Below are positions 1-7,450 of a stretch of 64,000 nt of DNA, one piece after another. The stretch is from contig CANSLJ010000023.1 in assembly GCA_947647735.1 (NCBI GenBank), forward strand, positions 1 through 64,000, given 5' to 3'. A program made the translations under genes and the position numbers. Below the pieces are notes generated by a model that saw only the letters and a list, made by a program, of their open reading frames with translations, had not been told where the DNA came from and ran no database searches. How positions within the stretch are numbered: position 1 is the stretch's first letter; every line of letters begins with the position of its first letter. This DNA is from an uncultured bacterium (GTDB taxonomy: Bacteria > Bacillota > Clostridia > Lachnospirales > Lachnospiraceae).

Positions 1-21
1 TTTTACGATAACGTTAGACAT
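1..21 (-). CDS. rpsU: 30S ribosomal protein S21, first 7 codons
   Basis: Only the first seven codons are inside the window; they read MSNVIVK on the minus strand, the usual S21 start. S21 is a small-subunit ribosomal protein. An AGGGAGG ribosome binding site lies just upstream (about 36-42), and a strong promoter lies further up. The call rests on the seven residues plus this context, and the gene continues beyond position 1. Confidence 0.75.
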
Positions 22-123
22 TAAATCACCCTGACCTCCCTTCAGTCCCTTCGGTTCATATGACTGAACGGGTTATTCTCGTGTATAAAACTGCTCCACA
101 AAGCTTCACCCGTTATATACACT
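22..123 (-). promoter_or_regulatory. Structured 5' leader of rpsU
   Basis: On the minus-strand transcript three perfect 7-bp pairings can be drawn: 116-122 with 81-87, 108-114 with 67-73, and 62-68 with 41-47. The first two are interleaved, so they form a pseudoknot or are mutually exclusive. The third touches the second strand of the second pairing. This arrangement just before a ribosomal protein start suggests autogenous control. That role is inference; I do not recognise a named leader family. Confidence 0.5.
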
Positions 124-129
124 TTAAAT

Positions 130-157
130 ATTATAGCACAAATTTCCTTTTCGTCAA
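130..157 (-). promoter_or_regulatory. Promoter of rpsU
   Basis: On the minus strand the sequence reads TTGACG (157-152), a 16-bp spacer and TATAAT (135-130). Initiation would be near position 123, at the start of the structured leader. It is close to the SigA consensus. Confidence 0.8.
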
Positions 158-474
158 CCGTATTTTGGCATTTTTTTCATGTCGGAGGGCAGAAAAATTG
201 TAAAAAAGACAGAAAGTGTTTGCATTTATTATGGTGCTTGATTTTTCGCTATCTCATCTGTCATAAGAATTTTACAGTCATTTTTATATGATGAATCCCA
301 AAACATATGAAATATATAGTGACAAGTTGTGTTTGTCTATGTTAAACTTGACATATAGGGAGCTGGTGACCGAGGAAGACAGACGGTACGGGCTTGACAA
401 ATGGGCAGGGGCTTTTCTGGCTGACACATGGGAGGAATTTCAAAAATAGAGTAATAAACGGAGCGATAAAATCC
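158..474. other. Intergenic region upstream of xpt
   Basis: This is AT-rich and holds no gene that I can support. A TTGACA hexamer occurs at 348-353 but has no good -10 partner. No purine-riboswitch aptamer core was recognised, although xpt genes often have one. The stretch 358-440 is GC-richer and may be a transcribed leader. A GGAG at 460-463 is a plausible Shine-Dalgarno for the ATG at 475. Confidence 0.4.
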
Positions 475-1077
475 ATGGAACTTTTAAAGGAAAGAATACG
501 AAAAGACGGAAAGATAAAATCCGGCGATGTACTGAAAGTGGACAGTTTTTTAAATCACCAGATGGACACAGATCTGTTTGTGGAGATCGGAAAGGAATTT
601 AAGAGGCGTTTTGCGGATGCGGAGGTTAATAAGATCCTGACGATAGAAGCTTCTGGCATCGGCATTGCCTGTCTGGTGGCGCAAAGCTTTCATGTGCCGG
701 TGGTGTTTGCGAAAAAGACACAGACGAAAAATATCGCCGGGGATGTTTATACGACGAAGGTGCAGTCTTATACCCACGGGCGGATATACGATATCATTGT
801 GGCGAAAGAATTTTTGGGAAAAGGCGATAAGGTGCTGCTGATCGATGACTTCCTTGCCAATGGAAAGGCATTGGAAGGGCTTATCGCGCTGGTGGAGGAA
901 TCCGGCGCGGAGCTTGTGGGAGCGGGTATTGTGATAGAAAAGGGATTTCAGGTCGGCGGTGATGCGCTCCGCAAAAGAGGCGTGCGGCTGGAATCTCTGG
1001 CGATCATAGAGAGTATGGACGAAGAGACCGGAAGGATCGTGTTTCGAGATGATGAGGAGGGAAGCGGAACTGTATGA
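475..1077 (+). CDS. xpt: Xanthine phosphoribosyltransferase
   Basis: The 200-residue protein begins [12 protein letters not shown] and continues with the [13 protein letters not shown] segment typical of Xpt. It salvages xanthine to XMP using PRPP. The PRPP-binding motif of type I phosphoribosyltransferases is visible as [13 protein letters not shown] near residues 121-133. An in-frame TTG start at 394 would add 27 residues with no family resemblance, so the ATG at 475 is preferred. No terminator lies between the stop codon and the flanking repeat at 1100, so transcripts probably run into the left end of the prophage. Confidence 0.93.
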   Translation: MELLKERIRKDGKIKSGDVLKVDSFLNHQMDTDLFVEIGKEFKRRFADAEVNKILTIEASGIGIACLVAQSFHVPVVFAKKTQTKNIAGDVYTTKVQSYTHGRIYDIIVAKEFLGKGDKVLLIDDFLANGKALEGLIALVEESGAELVGAGIVIEKGFQVGGDALRKRGVRLESLAIIESMDEETGRIVFRDDEEGSGTV

Positions 1078-1099
1078 GGGATCGTGGATCTGTATGACG

Positions 1100-1116
1100 T
1101 ATTGCAAAAGAGAATC
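1100..1116. repeat. Left flanking direct repeat of the prophage (17 bp)
   Basis: TATTGCAAAAGAGAATC occurs here and again, identical, at 37395-37411, with different bases on both sides. Joining the outer flanks across one copy reconstitutes a compact xpt-rplS intergenic region. It is either a target-site duplication made by the IS30-type transposase or an attachment core. Confidence 0.85.
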
Positions 1117-1129
1117 TGTAAGTTTTAAA

Positions 1130-1186
1130 ATTAAATGCGAAAAGAGTTAAAAAACTCAATTCGCATTTATTTTTTATTATATAGGT
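1130..1186. repeat. Left-end inverted motif pair and hairpin
   Basis: ATTAAATGCGA (1130-1140) is the reverse complement of the right-end motif at 37373-37383. A second copy (TCGCATTTA, 1161-1169) faces it and forms a hairpin with it: AATGCGAA 1134-1141 pairs with 1160-1167, and GAGTT 1144-1148 with 1153-1157. An AT-rich, T-containing run follows. The element could be both a transposase-binding end and a terminator of incoming xpt transcripts. Confidence 0.6.
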
Positions 1187-1203
1187 TAAGAGAAAAAGTA
1201 AAG

Positions 1204-1244
1204 TGCGTATGAGTTTCAAAAAAACTCATACGCATTATTTTTTT
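1204..1244 (+). terminator. Strong intrinsic terminator at the left end
   Basis: A perfect 13-bp stem (TGCGTATGAGTTT 1204-1216 with 1222-1234), a 5-nt loop and a T-rich tail form a strong Rho-independent terminator. It separates xpt transcription from the phage early genes. No convincing promoter is visible between it and the first early gene at 1276. Confidence 0.85.
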
Positions 1245-1275
1245 AAGGAAATCAAAACAAACGGAGGAAAACAAA

Positions 1276-1416
1276 ATGCTGAAATACATGGTTTATGTAG
1301 AAGATGATATGTTTGAATTTATATCAAATCATAGATTAAATACTGAACAGGTCGCAGACAAATTGAATGTACCGATTGATTTAATCGTAATGATAGACTT
1401 TGAGGATGCAGATTAA
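1276..1416 (+). CDS. Small hypothetical phage protein (46 aa), HTH-like
   Basis: The ORF starts MLKYMVYVEDDMF behind a good GGAGGA site at 1263-1268. Residues 22-40 (NTEQVADKLNVPIDLIVMI) have the spacing of a small helix-turn-helix, so it could be a regulator. The family was not recognised. It is the first gene of the early region. Confidence 0.6.
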   Translation: MLKYMVYVEDDMFEFISNHRLNTEQVADKLNVPIDLIVMIDFEDAD

Positions 1417-1464
1417 CCACCACAGGGAGCCGGAAACCCTTAAACAGGCAGAATGGAGGATAGG

Positions 1465-1617
1465 ATGAAAGTTGACTATGAAATTGTAAAATACATCATT
1501 CAATATGGAGAAAGAAAAGAGTGTGTAGAAAGCGAAGAAGAAGCGATTTCTTTATTTAAAACGCATATAGAAGAAAATCCTTGCGTGTATCAAATAAGGA
1601 AAATGATAATTGATTAA
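1465..1617 (+). CDS. Small hypothetical phage protein (50 aa)
   Basis: The ORF starts MKVDYEIVKYIIQYGE behind GGAGGA at 1455-1460. It is acidic and predicted to be mostly helical. The family was not recognised. It sits between another small ORF and the IS30-type HTH gene, in the same direction. A short GC-rich hairpin (1623-1642) follows its stop codon. Confidence 0.55.
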   Translation: MKVDYEIVKYIIQYGERKECVESEEEAISLFKTHIEENPCVYQIRKMIID

Positions 1618-1669
1618 TTACACCGCCCACCCGGCGGGGCGGCGAAGGGAGAAAGGAGGGAAAGAGAAA

Positions 1670-1873
1670 ATGGCAAGAAGGTATAAAAGGCTTGTTTTCG
1701 CAGACAGACAACAGATTGAAGCGATGTATAACAGCGGAATGAATGAAAAGGAGCTTGCAGAAAAAATCGGTGTGCACATTGCGACTATATACAGAGAGTT
1801 AGAACGCGGAAAGATCGTAGTTGCAGACAATGTAAAATACAGCGCAGACGTAGCACAGCGGGCGATCGGATAG
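1670..1873 (+). CDS. Stand-alone IS30-type helix-turn-helix protein
   Basis: This 67-residue protein consists almost only of an HTH_38-type domain, as found at the N-terminus of IS30-family transposases. Its segment from DRQQIEAMYNSG to TIYRELERGK matches the phage's own transposase segment DRLRLDTLIRAG to TIYRELKRGR at about 17 of 37 positions. There is no catalytic DDE domain. It probably binds the element ends or a promoter and so regulates transposition or early transcription; that role is inferred. The ATG at 1670 follows GGAGGG; an upstream in-frame start at 1610 has no comparable site. Confidence 0.75.
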   Translation: MARRYKRLVFADRQQIEAMYNSGMNEKELAEKIGVHIATIYRELERGKIVVADNVKYSADVAQRAIG

Positions 1874-1881
1874 GAGACAAC

Positions 1882-2115
1882 ATGAGGATATATGACAAGC
1901 TAATAGAAAGCCCTGAAACGCTGGGTGAATTTTTGAAAAGCCTTCCGGTTTTAGATGCGCCATGGAATCATGCGTTTCAGAAAAAGTTTTGCAATGAGTG
2001 CAGTACTGAAAATTGCGATATTTGTCAGAGTGAAGAGTTTAGAAACAATCCTGGCTGGTGGTTAAAACAGCAGATAGGAAAAAATGAAAAGTGTTTTAAG
2101 GAGGAATTGAAATGA
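1882..2115 (+). CDS. Hypothetical phage protein, cysteine-rich (77 aa)
   Basis: It starts MRIYDKLIESPE. Residues 36-47 contain a compact C-x2-C-x5-C-x2-C cluster (CNECSTENCDIC), consistent with a small zinc site. The family was not recognised. Its end overlaps the next start by 4 nt (ATGA), which indicates translational coupling. Confidence 0.65.
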   Translation: MRIYDKLIESPETLGEFLKSLPVLDAPWNHAFQKKFCNECSTENCDICQSEEFRNNPGWWLKQQIGKNEKCFKEELK

Positions 2116-2333
2116 ATAAAGCAAGACGAAAACTGATAGAAGAAGCTTTGGAGAAAATAGATCAGGCAAAAGAAATTCTAGAGGAAGTACGAGACGAAGA
2201 GGAAGAGAGTTATGATAACTTGCCGGAAAGTTTGCAGAACGGAGAACGCGGGGAACAGATGCGGGAAAACATAGAAAGGCTGGAAGAAATTATTTACAAC
2301 ATGGAAGAGGCGGAAGAATTAGGGGAATTGTAG
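2112..2333 (+). CDS. Conserved small phage protein, coiled coil (73 aa)
   Basis: It is a highly charged helical protein starting MNKARRKLIEEALEK, with a central YDNLPESLQNGERGE segment. The same architecture is common in Firmicute siphoviruses as an early protein of unknown function. It overlaps the previous gene by 4 nt and is followed by the hammerhead ribozyme. Confidence 0.7.
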   Translation: MNKARRKLIEEALEKIDQAKEILEEVRDEEEESYDNLPESLQNGERGEQMRENIERLEEIIYNMEEAEELGEL

Positions 2334-2358
2334 AAAAGTCAATAAAACATAATAAAAA

Positions 2359-2435
2359 CTTTGAACAGCCGAAACGGGGCAAAAGTCCCGTCGTGCAAGG
2401 TCGGCAACCTTGTGCCTGATGAGGCAAGCCAAAAG
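2359..2435 (+). ncRNA. Type II hammerhead ribozyme
   Basis: All core elements are present. GAA at 2371-2373 is followed by stem III (2374-2380 with 2385-2391, AAAA loop). The cleavage triplet GUC ends at C2392. Stem I is 2393-2400 with 2408-2415 (7-nt loop), followed by CUGAUGA at 2416-2422. Stem II is open: GCC 2368-2370 pairs with GGC 2423-2425, then there is an internal loop, then CUUUG 2359-2363 pairs with 2430-2435 with one bulged A. The open stem II makes this a type II form. Cleavage would split the early transcript between the genes at 2112 and 2618. Confidence 0.85.
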
Positions 2436-2617
2436 CCGAAAATCAGGGCATTGTGAAAAATGGCAGCGGGCGCGCCTGCTAGAAAGCGCGTAGACGGATA
2501 ACAGGTTTTCAGCAGGTTTTTAAGGAGAAAAGCTGCAACGCAATGCACACGCCAGAAAGTGAGGCGGCACAATATGAAAGCGAGATCACCGCCCAGATAT
2601 TAGAAGGACACAACAAT

Positions 2618-2860
2618 ATGAAGCATTATTGTAGATATTGTATACATTGTATCGCACAGAGCGAAATAGAAGCGGTATGCGAGGAATTAAATATCATTGT
2701 AAAGAAAGCTTCTGTTCGGAATGCCTGTCAGTTATTTGATTTTTGTGAAATCGATGCTTTTTACCTCTGCCGGAGCGGGGATCCGGAAAAATGCAAATAT
2801 AAATCACGAATACCAAAACAAAAGCAATGCAAAGGACAAATGACATTATTTAGTACATAA
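2618..2860 (+). CDS. Small cysteine-rich phage protein (80 aa)
   Basis: It starts MKHYCRYCIHCI, and eight cysteines suggest a metal-binding fold. Similar KHYCRYC proteins are common in Firmicute phages, with no known role. The ATG at 2618 follows GAAGGA with 9-nt spacing. An in-frame upstream ATG at 2543 would add 25 residues with no family-like features, so it was not used. Confidence 0.7.
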   Translation: MKHYCRYCIHCIAQSEIEAVCEELNIIVKKASVRNACQLFDFCEIDAFYLCRSGDPEKCKYKSRIPKQKQCKGQMTLFST

Positions 2861-2877
2861 AGATGGAGCATAAAAAG

Positions 2878-3783
2878 ATGAACATAGCACTGATCGACGT
2901 AGACGGGCACAATTTTCCCTCATTACCGCTTATGAAAATATCGGCATGGCATAAAAGACAAGGGGATATTGCATCGTGGTATGATCCGCTGACAGCATGG
3001 CAGCAGCCGCCGGACCGGGTATACATGAGTAAAGTATTCACATTTACGCCAGACTATCCACACCCTGTAAATGCTACAGAGATTATAAGAGGAGGGACAG
3101 GCTATAACTATCCAGACGGAAAGCCCGATCTACCACAAGAAATAGAGCACATATACCCAGATTATAGCCTGTACCCGGTATTATGCAAAGAAACGGCATA
3201 CGGATTTTTAACGAGAGGATGCCCACGCGGGTGTGAATTTTGCATAGTAGAGAGCAAAGAAGGACGACAAAGCCGGAAAGTAGCTGATCTTTCGGAGTTT
3301 TGGAATGGGCAAAAGAATATTTTATTGCTGGATCCGAATTTTTTCGCCTGCAGGGAATGGAAAGAGCTATCACAGCAGCTAATTGAAAGCGGGGCATGGG
3401 TGAATTTTTCACAGGGATGTGATATCCGCATAATGACAGAGGAAAAAACAAGGGTTTTACAGCAGATGAAAATAAAACAGATTCATTTTGCGTGGGACAG
3501 GTACGAGGACAAAGAAATAATAATAAAAAAGTTGAAAGAATTTAAAGGACTGACGGGCTGGGGCTATCAGAAAATAGGCGTTTATATTCTGACAAACTTT
3601 GATACAACCATAGAACAGGATTTAGAAAGGATATATACGGTGCGGGATTTAGGATATTCGCCCTATGTAATGATTTTTAATAAACAGGAGCTGCCCAAAG
3701 GGCATACATTACGGAAAATGCAGCGGTGGACAAACTCGCGGGTTGCTTTTGGGGCGGTAAAGGATTTTAAAGATTTTAAATAG
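2878..3783 (+). CDS. Phage radical SAM protein
   Basis: The 301-residue protein carries the radical SAM cluster motif C-x3-C-x2-C (GCPRGCEFC, Cys at about 115, 119 and 122), expected to hold a 4Fe-4S cluster that cleaves S-adenosylmethionine. The N-terminal MNIALIDVDGHN-type segment is typical of a family found in Firmicute phages whose substrate is unknown. The ATG at 2878 has GGAG at 2865-2868; the ATG at 2863 lacks a site. The neighbour is a SAM-dependent DNA methyltransferase, so a role in nucleic-acid modification is possible but not shown. Confidence 0.8.
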   Translation: MNIALIDVDGHNFPSLPLMKISAWHKRQGDIASWYDPLTAWQQPPDRVYMSKVFTFTPDYPHPVNATEIIRGGTGYNYPDGKPDLPQEIEHIYPDYSLYPVLCKETAYGFLTRGCPRGCEFCIVESKEGRQSRKVADLSEFWNGQKNILLLDPNFFACREWKELSQQLIESGAWVNFSQGCDIRIMTEEKTRVLQQMKIKQIHFAWDRYEDKEIIIKKLKEFKGLTGWGYQKIGVYILTNFDTTIEQDLERIYTVRDLGYSPYVMIFNKQELPKGHTLRKMQRWTNSRVAFGAVKDFKDFK

Positions 3784-3798
3784 GTAGGATGAGAGGAA

Positions 3799-4476
3799 AT
3801 GCTTGAATATGGCTATTACAACATGGACTGCATGGACGGAATAAAGGAATTTCCAGACAAGTATTTTAATCTCGCGGTGGTTGATCCTCAGTATGGAATA
3901 AAGGTAGATACACGCGGAAGGAAAAAGAGCAGGTCAAGGCTGGCAGAGGCAATAGATTATGAACCGTTTGCAGGTGGAGATAAAGAACCGCCGCCAAAGG
4001 AATATTTTCAGGAATTATTCAGGGTAAGTAAGAATCAGATTATTTTCGGGGCAAATCATTTTATATCAAGAATGCCCTATGATAGTCCGTACTGGATTGT
4101 CTGGGATAAGAAAAATGGCGCTAATGATTTTGCTGACTGCGAACTGGCATGGACGTCTTTCAAAACAGCTACATGGATATTTCGGTACACATGGGCAGGT
4201 ATGCAGCAGGAAAACATGAGAAACAAAGAATACCGCATACATCCAACACAAAAGCCGGTACCGCTGTATGAATGGATTCTTGTAAATTATGCAGCAGCGG
4301 GTGACACGATACTTGATACACATGTAGGATCAGCTTCTTCATTGATTGCCTGCCGGAATACCGGGCATAAATTTATAGGTTTTGAATTAAGCAAATATTA
4401 TTATGATTTATCACTGAAAAGATATGAGCAGGAAGCGGCACAGATGAATTTTTACGATTTTAACATGGGTGGGTAA
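3799..4476 (+). CDS. DNA methyltransferase (N6-adenine or N4-cytosine type)
   Basis: The 225-residue enzyme has a DPQY tetrad (residues 29-32, a variant of DPPY) that would hold the target amino group. A C-terminal AdoMet-binding segment, ILDTHVGSASSLIAC, is preceded by the HPTQKPVPLYEWI motif. The catalytic motif lies before the SAM-binding motif, the beta-type order. It probably protects phage DNA from restriction. No restriction partner is nearby, so it looks like an orphan phage methylase. Confidence 0.88.
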   Translation: MLEYGYYNMDCMDGIKEFPDKYFNLAVVDPQYGIKVDTRGRKKSRSRLAEAIDYEPFAGGDKEPPPKEYFQELFRVSKNQIIFGANHFISRMPYDSPYWIVWDKKNGANDFADCELAWTSFKTATWIFRYTWAGMQQENMRNKEYRIHPTQKPVPLYEWILVNYAAAGDTILDTHVGSASSLIACRNTGHKFIGFELSKYYYDLSLKRYEQEAAQMNFYDFNMGG

Positions 4477-4480
4477 CGGC

Positions 4481-4759
4481 ATGGATGAAAGGATGCAGGC
4501 AATTAGAAAATTCCATGAAATATATAACAGGGCAAGGAAAAAATACGGGCTGATTCATAGAGTACGTTTTAGCATAAGTAGTGAGTATGAAACAATAGAA
4601 GTATGGGAGCTGAAAGGAGGAAAAGCAGGGAAATGCATTGTAAATGCAAAACAGAAGGAAGAAACAGAGTGCTATAAACAAGCGTTATGGGAATTGGAAT
4701 ATTATATCAAAAACAGGGAGGAAAAAGAACATGCAGGAAATGCAGCTATGGCAGTCTGA
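4481..4759 (+). CDS. Hypothetical phage protein (92 aa)
   Basis: It starts MDERMQAIRKFHEIYNRARK. It is basic and mostly helical, with one beta-like section. A GTG at 4469 overlapping the methylase end is an alternative start. Its 3' end overlaps the next gene by 29 nt. The family was not recognised. Confidence 0.6.
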   Translation: MDERMQAIRKFHEIYNRARKKYGLIHRVRFSISSEYETIEVWELKGGKAGKCIVNAKQKEETECYKQALWELEYYIKNREEKEHAGNAAMAV

Positions 4760-5252
4760 ATATCTGGGAGAGGACAAGGACACGCTGAAAAAAGTACTTC
4801 GCGTTTTCAGAAGTGACGGCGTACAGGGAATAGAAAGCCAGAAAGCGCTGGAAAACTATGTTAAAAGACTGAGCAATTATGCTCTGCGTGAAATGTATGA
4901 AATGGATGAAGAGGCGGCGCTTCAGATGTTAGTGGACAGCATAGGAGTATTAGGAGCGTTTCATAAATATACACTGTTGGCAGGCTGTATCAGCATGAGC
5001 ACAAAAGAAATATCTGATGCCGGATGGATCAGTCAGGAAGATTATGCGGAAGTAACAGCAAAATATGAGGAGCGTATAAGAGCTGCCAATAAAGAAAGAG
5101 ATAGTGCTTTGTCAAGTCTTTCAAAACTTCTCGGAAAAGATACACATACACAAGAGGAAATAACAAAATTAAAAAGCGCCCTGATGCAATACAAATCAGA
5201 TTTATACGACTTTTACGCACAGGCGGGAAGGGTGCCAAACTATGAGCAGTGA
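4731..5252 (+). CDS. Hypothetical phage protein (173 aa)
   Basis: The chosen start (MQEMQLWQSEYLG) follows GGGAGG at about 4716; longer in-frame versions lie inside the previous gene. The protein is largely helical, with a coiled-coil region near residues 110-160. The family was not recognised. It overlaps the next gene by 11 nt. Confidence 0.65.
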   Translation: MQEMQLWQSEYLGEDKDTLKKVLRVFRSDGVQGIESQKALENYVKRLSNYALREMYEMDEEAALQMLVDSIGVLGAFHKYTLLAGCISMSTKEISDAGWISQEDYAEVTAKYEERIRAANKERDSALSSLSKLLGKDTHTQEEITKLKSALMQYKSDLYDFYAQAGRVPNYEQ

Positions 5253-5598
5253 AAAATACATAGAAACGATAGGTTTTATGGGGTGGGACGCAGAACAGAC
5301 AAAGAAAGGATTCTTTGAGTTTTTAGAAGAAAATCGAGAAATACAGCTAATCAAAAAAACAAAATATAGCGGAAATCCTCAAGCTGTCGGAAAAGATGGC
5401 ACACGCTATTTGACAATAATGCCATATAGCAGAGAAATAGCTGGGAGAACAAGCGGGCACCGGTTAGATCAATTAATCTTATGCGATGATGAACGGAAGA
5501 TGATATATGCAAAACACGCCGGTATGATACGGGAATTATATACCAGATTTACAGATCAAATACCGGATGAATATAAAGTTTTATTTTATGAATATTGA
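5242..5598 (+). CDS. Hypothetical phage protein (118 aa)
   Basis: It starts MSSEKYIETIGFMGWD and contains no motif that I recognise. It lies in a tight early operon, overlapping the gene before it by 11 nt, and comes just before an OB-fold protein. Confidence 0.6.
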   Translation: MSSEKYIETIGFMGWDAEQTKKGFFEFLEENREIQLIKKTKYSGNPQAVGKDGTRYLTIMPYSREIAGRTSGHRLDQLILCDDERKMIYAKHAGMIRELYTRFTDQIPDEYKVLFYEY

Positions 5599-5617
5599 AA
5601 GAGAGGAAACGGAGAAA

Positions 5618-6301
5618 ATGAGCAGAAACAACACGATCGGGATTGTGGGACGTATTACAGCTACACCTAAATTGGTAGTTGACGCGGCGGACTGGGAGCG
5701 GAAAGTATACGAGACAGCATTGAAGCGGGTGCGCCCCAGCGGAGTAGAGGATGTATATATTGTGCAGTTTTCCGGGTGCGCCGTTGGATCAGAAAAGGAC
5801 TTACAGAAAATCACAGAGGAAATAGAGGTATTGATTGGCGGCGAAATCAGGACGGAAAACGCGCATGATCCGGCACCAGAAGAAAACCGGATGAAAGTAT
5901 ACATATATGCGGAAGTTATAGCGGTAAATGTTCCGCCAATAATAGACCAGAACGAAGTAAAGTTACACGGGCATATCTGCAAATTACCTCATTACAGAGA
6001 AACGCGCCGTCGGGCAAAGAACGGCGGAAGGATCGCCGCCGCAAGTATCATAGTCGCGGTAAATTCTATTACGGGTACAAATTATATACCTTGCGCCTGC
6101 TTCGGATGGCAGGCTGTCAAGGCAAAGACGCTTGAGGCGGGGGATGAGGTGGAAATATACGGGCGTTTTCAGTCCAGAGACTATAGAAAACATATCGAGG
6201 GGCGGAAAGTACCGTATTTATGCACTGTGTATGAAGTATCTGTTAGGAAGCTGGAAACAATCGAAAAAGAAGGAGAAATGACAGGAGGAAAAGGGAAATG
6301 A
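5618..6301 (+). CDS. OB-fold, SSB-like phage protein
   Basis: The 227-residue protein appears to hold two SSB/PriB-like OB folds. One is near residues 4-105 (GIVGRITATPKL to YIYAEVIAVN). The second is near 114-215 (VKLHGHICKLPHYRETR, IIVAVN, YIPCACFGWQA, VEIYGRFQSR). It probably binds single-stranded DNA during phage replication and is separate from the canonical SSB at 13112. The ATG at 5618 follows CGGAG; earlier ATGs at 5567 and 5588 lie within or at the end of the previous gene. Confidence 0.65.
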   Translation: MSRNNTIGIVGRITATPKLVVDAADWERKVYETALKRVRPSGVEDVYIVQFSGCAVGSEKDLQKITEEIEVLIGGEIRTENAHDPAPEENRMKVYIYAEVIAVNVPPIIDQNEVKLHGHICKLPHYRETRRRAKNGGRIAAASIIVAVNSITGTNYIPCACFGWQAVKAKTLEAGDEVEIYGRFQSRDYRKHIEGRKVPYLCTVYEVSVRKLETIEKEGEMTGGKGK

Positions 6302-6738
6302 GAGGATTAAATGAGGTACAGGGCATTTATATCAGCAATACCAGCACGGGATGGCAGCAGGATTTATTATGTATCAATGCGAGAAGGGAACTTGAAAAGA
6401 TTGCAAAAAGCACGGGCATAAAACTGCGGAAAACTGCCTATATTGCCGTCCGCCGGGATGCAAGAAAGCAGCAGGAAACAGGACTGGAGCAATTAAACGA
6501 AATGTTACGGAAAATAAGGGAAACCGACAGCAAAGCGGAAGCAATAAAATGGGGATTGGTTGCGGCGGGATATGCCGACGGCATACACTGCGGCGATCTG
6601 ATAAGTAAAAGCGAATTGGATGATGTGATTGAGGTGATAGATCAGACATATAAAGAAGCAGAGCTTCGGATCAAAACCACAAAACATCCTTTTAGGAGGC
6701 ACATTATTAGAAGGTGGGTGTGGGCATGGAACGGCTAA
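6298..6738 (+). CDS. Hypothetical phage protein (146 aa)
   Basis: It starts MRGLNEVQGIYISNTS and overlaps the previous stop codon by 4 nt. The middle is helical and charged and the C-terminus is rich in Trp and Arg. The family was not recognised. It belongs to the early operon. Confidence 0.6.
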   Translation: MRGLNEVQGIYISNTSTGWQQDLLCINARRELEKIAKSTGIKLRKTAYIAVRRDARKQQETGLEQLNEMLRKIRETDSKAEAIKWGLVAAGYADGIHCGDLISKSELDDVIEVIDQTYKEAELRIKTTKHPFRRHIIRRWVWAWNG

Positions 6739-7067
6739 CAATAGAATATTGCGGCGAATATGTACCAAAAGAATTATGCAGTATAGACAGGGCGGGCGGT
6801 GCGGATGACTGTGATCTTTGTTGTGAATACTGCAAAGCGACAGAAGATGACAGCGAGGATTGTACCCAGTGTGCAATAAATCATTGTTTTAATAGGCTGG
6901 GGATTTATGAAAACGTACAGGAGAAAGTTGAAAAGCGTATACAGGAGTTAAAAGCAAGTACAAACTATCCACATAATTTTATGGGGCAAATGGTAGATGA
7001 TTTTGAATGGATACTGAAATTGATCGAACAGGAGGAGGAGAATAGAAAATATGGCAAAAGGAAATAA
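6726..7067 (+). CDS. Cysteine-rich phage protein (113 aa)
   Basis: It starts MERLTIEYCGEYVP and has a cluster of closely spaced cysteines (DCDLCCEYC, then DCTQCAINHC) suggesting a zinc-binding module. A helical C-terminal half follows. The family was not recognised. It overlaps both neighbouring genes. Confidence 0.6.
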   Translation: MERLTIEYCGEYVPKELCSIDRAGGADDCDLCCEYCKATEDDSEDCTQCAINHCFNRLGIYENVQEKVEKRIQELKASTNYPHNFMGQMVDDFEWILKLIEQEEENRKYGKRK

Positions 7068-7443
7068 ACCGGGTGCCTGCCGCTTTTGTGGGCAGAATGT
7101 CTTTGTAGAAGACAGCGCGGAAATGACAGCACCACAGTTAGAGGAAGCCGCTACAATGCTGTGTACGTGCGATGAAGCCATAAAGTACCAGCAGGAAAAG
7201 AACCGCCGGACAGTAGCGAAGCAGCGGATCAATGAACTTTTCGGAGAAGAGGCAGGAGAGTATAAGCAGCCGGAAGCAGTACGGGAAATCATGTTACATA
7301 CCATAGATGCTATTTGTGACAAAAAAATGAAAGCTGCGACGGTAACAATCAAGACGGGGCTCCGCTGCCGAGTGATGCAGATGGCAAAAGATAAAATAAA
7401 AGTTGTACGCGAGATCAGTGATAATAATGAATTTGTGCAGTAG
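7051..7443 (+). CDS. Phage protein with zinc-finger-like start (130 aa)
   Basis: The N-terminus has CRFCGQ and, about 25 residues later, CTC, a likely split zinc ribbon. The remainder is helical. Similar proteins occur in replication regions of Firmicute phages, with no known function. It overlaps the preceding gene by 17 nt. Confidence 0.6.
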   Translation: MAKGNKPGACRFCGQNVFVEDSAEMTAPQLEEAATMLCTCDEAIKYQQEKNRRTVAKQRINELFGEEAGEYKQPEAVREIMLHTIDAICDKKMKAATVTIKTGLRCRVMQMAKDKIKVVREISDNNEFVQ

Positions 7444-7450
7444 GTGAGTT

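Noticed and set aside
358..474. Purine or ykkC-type riboswitch before xpt
   Set aside because: A few bases (CTGGTGACCGAGG, GGTACGGG) recall conserved loops, but the paired regions and the rest of the core could not be built, and no terminator hairpin follows.
394..474. N-terminally extended Xpt from TTG 394
   Set aside because: The extra 27 residues do not look like the family, and [12 protein letters not shown] is the usual start.
2423..2441. Alternative hammerhead using the local GGC...GCC-GAAA downstream of CUGAUGA
   Set aside because: That permutation lacks a good stem III; the base after GAAA would mismatch the GUC strand. The upstream GAAAC and stem II give a complete fold.
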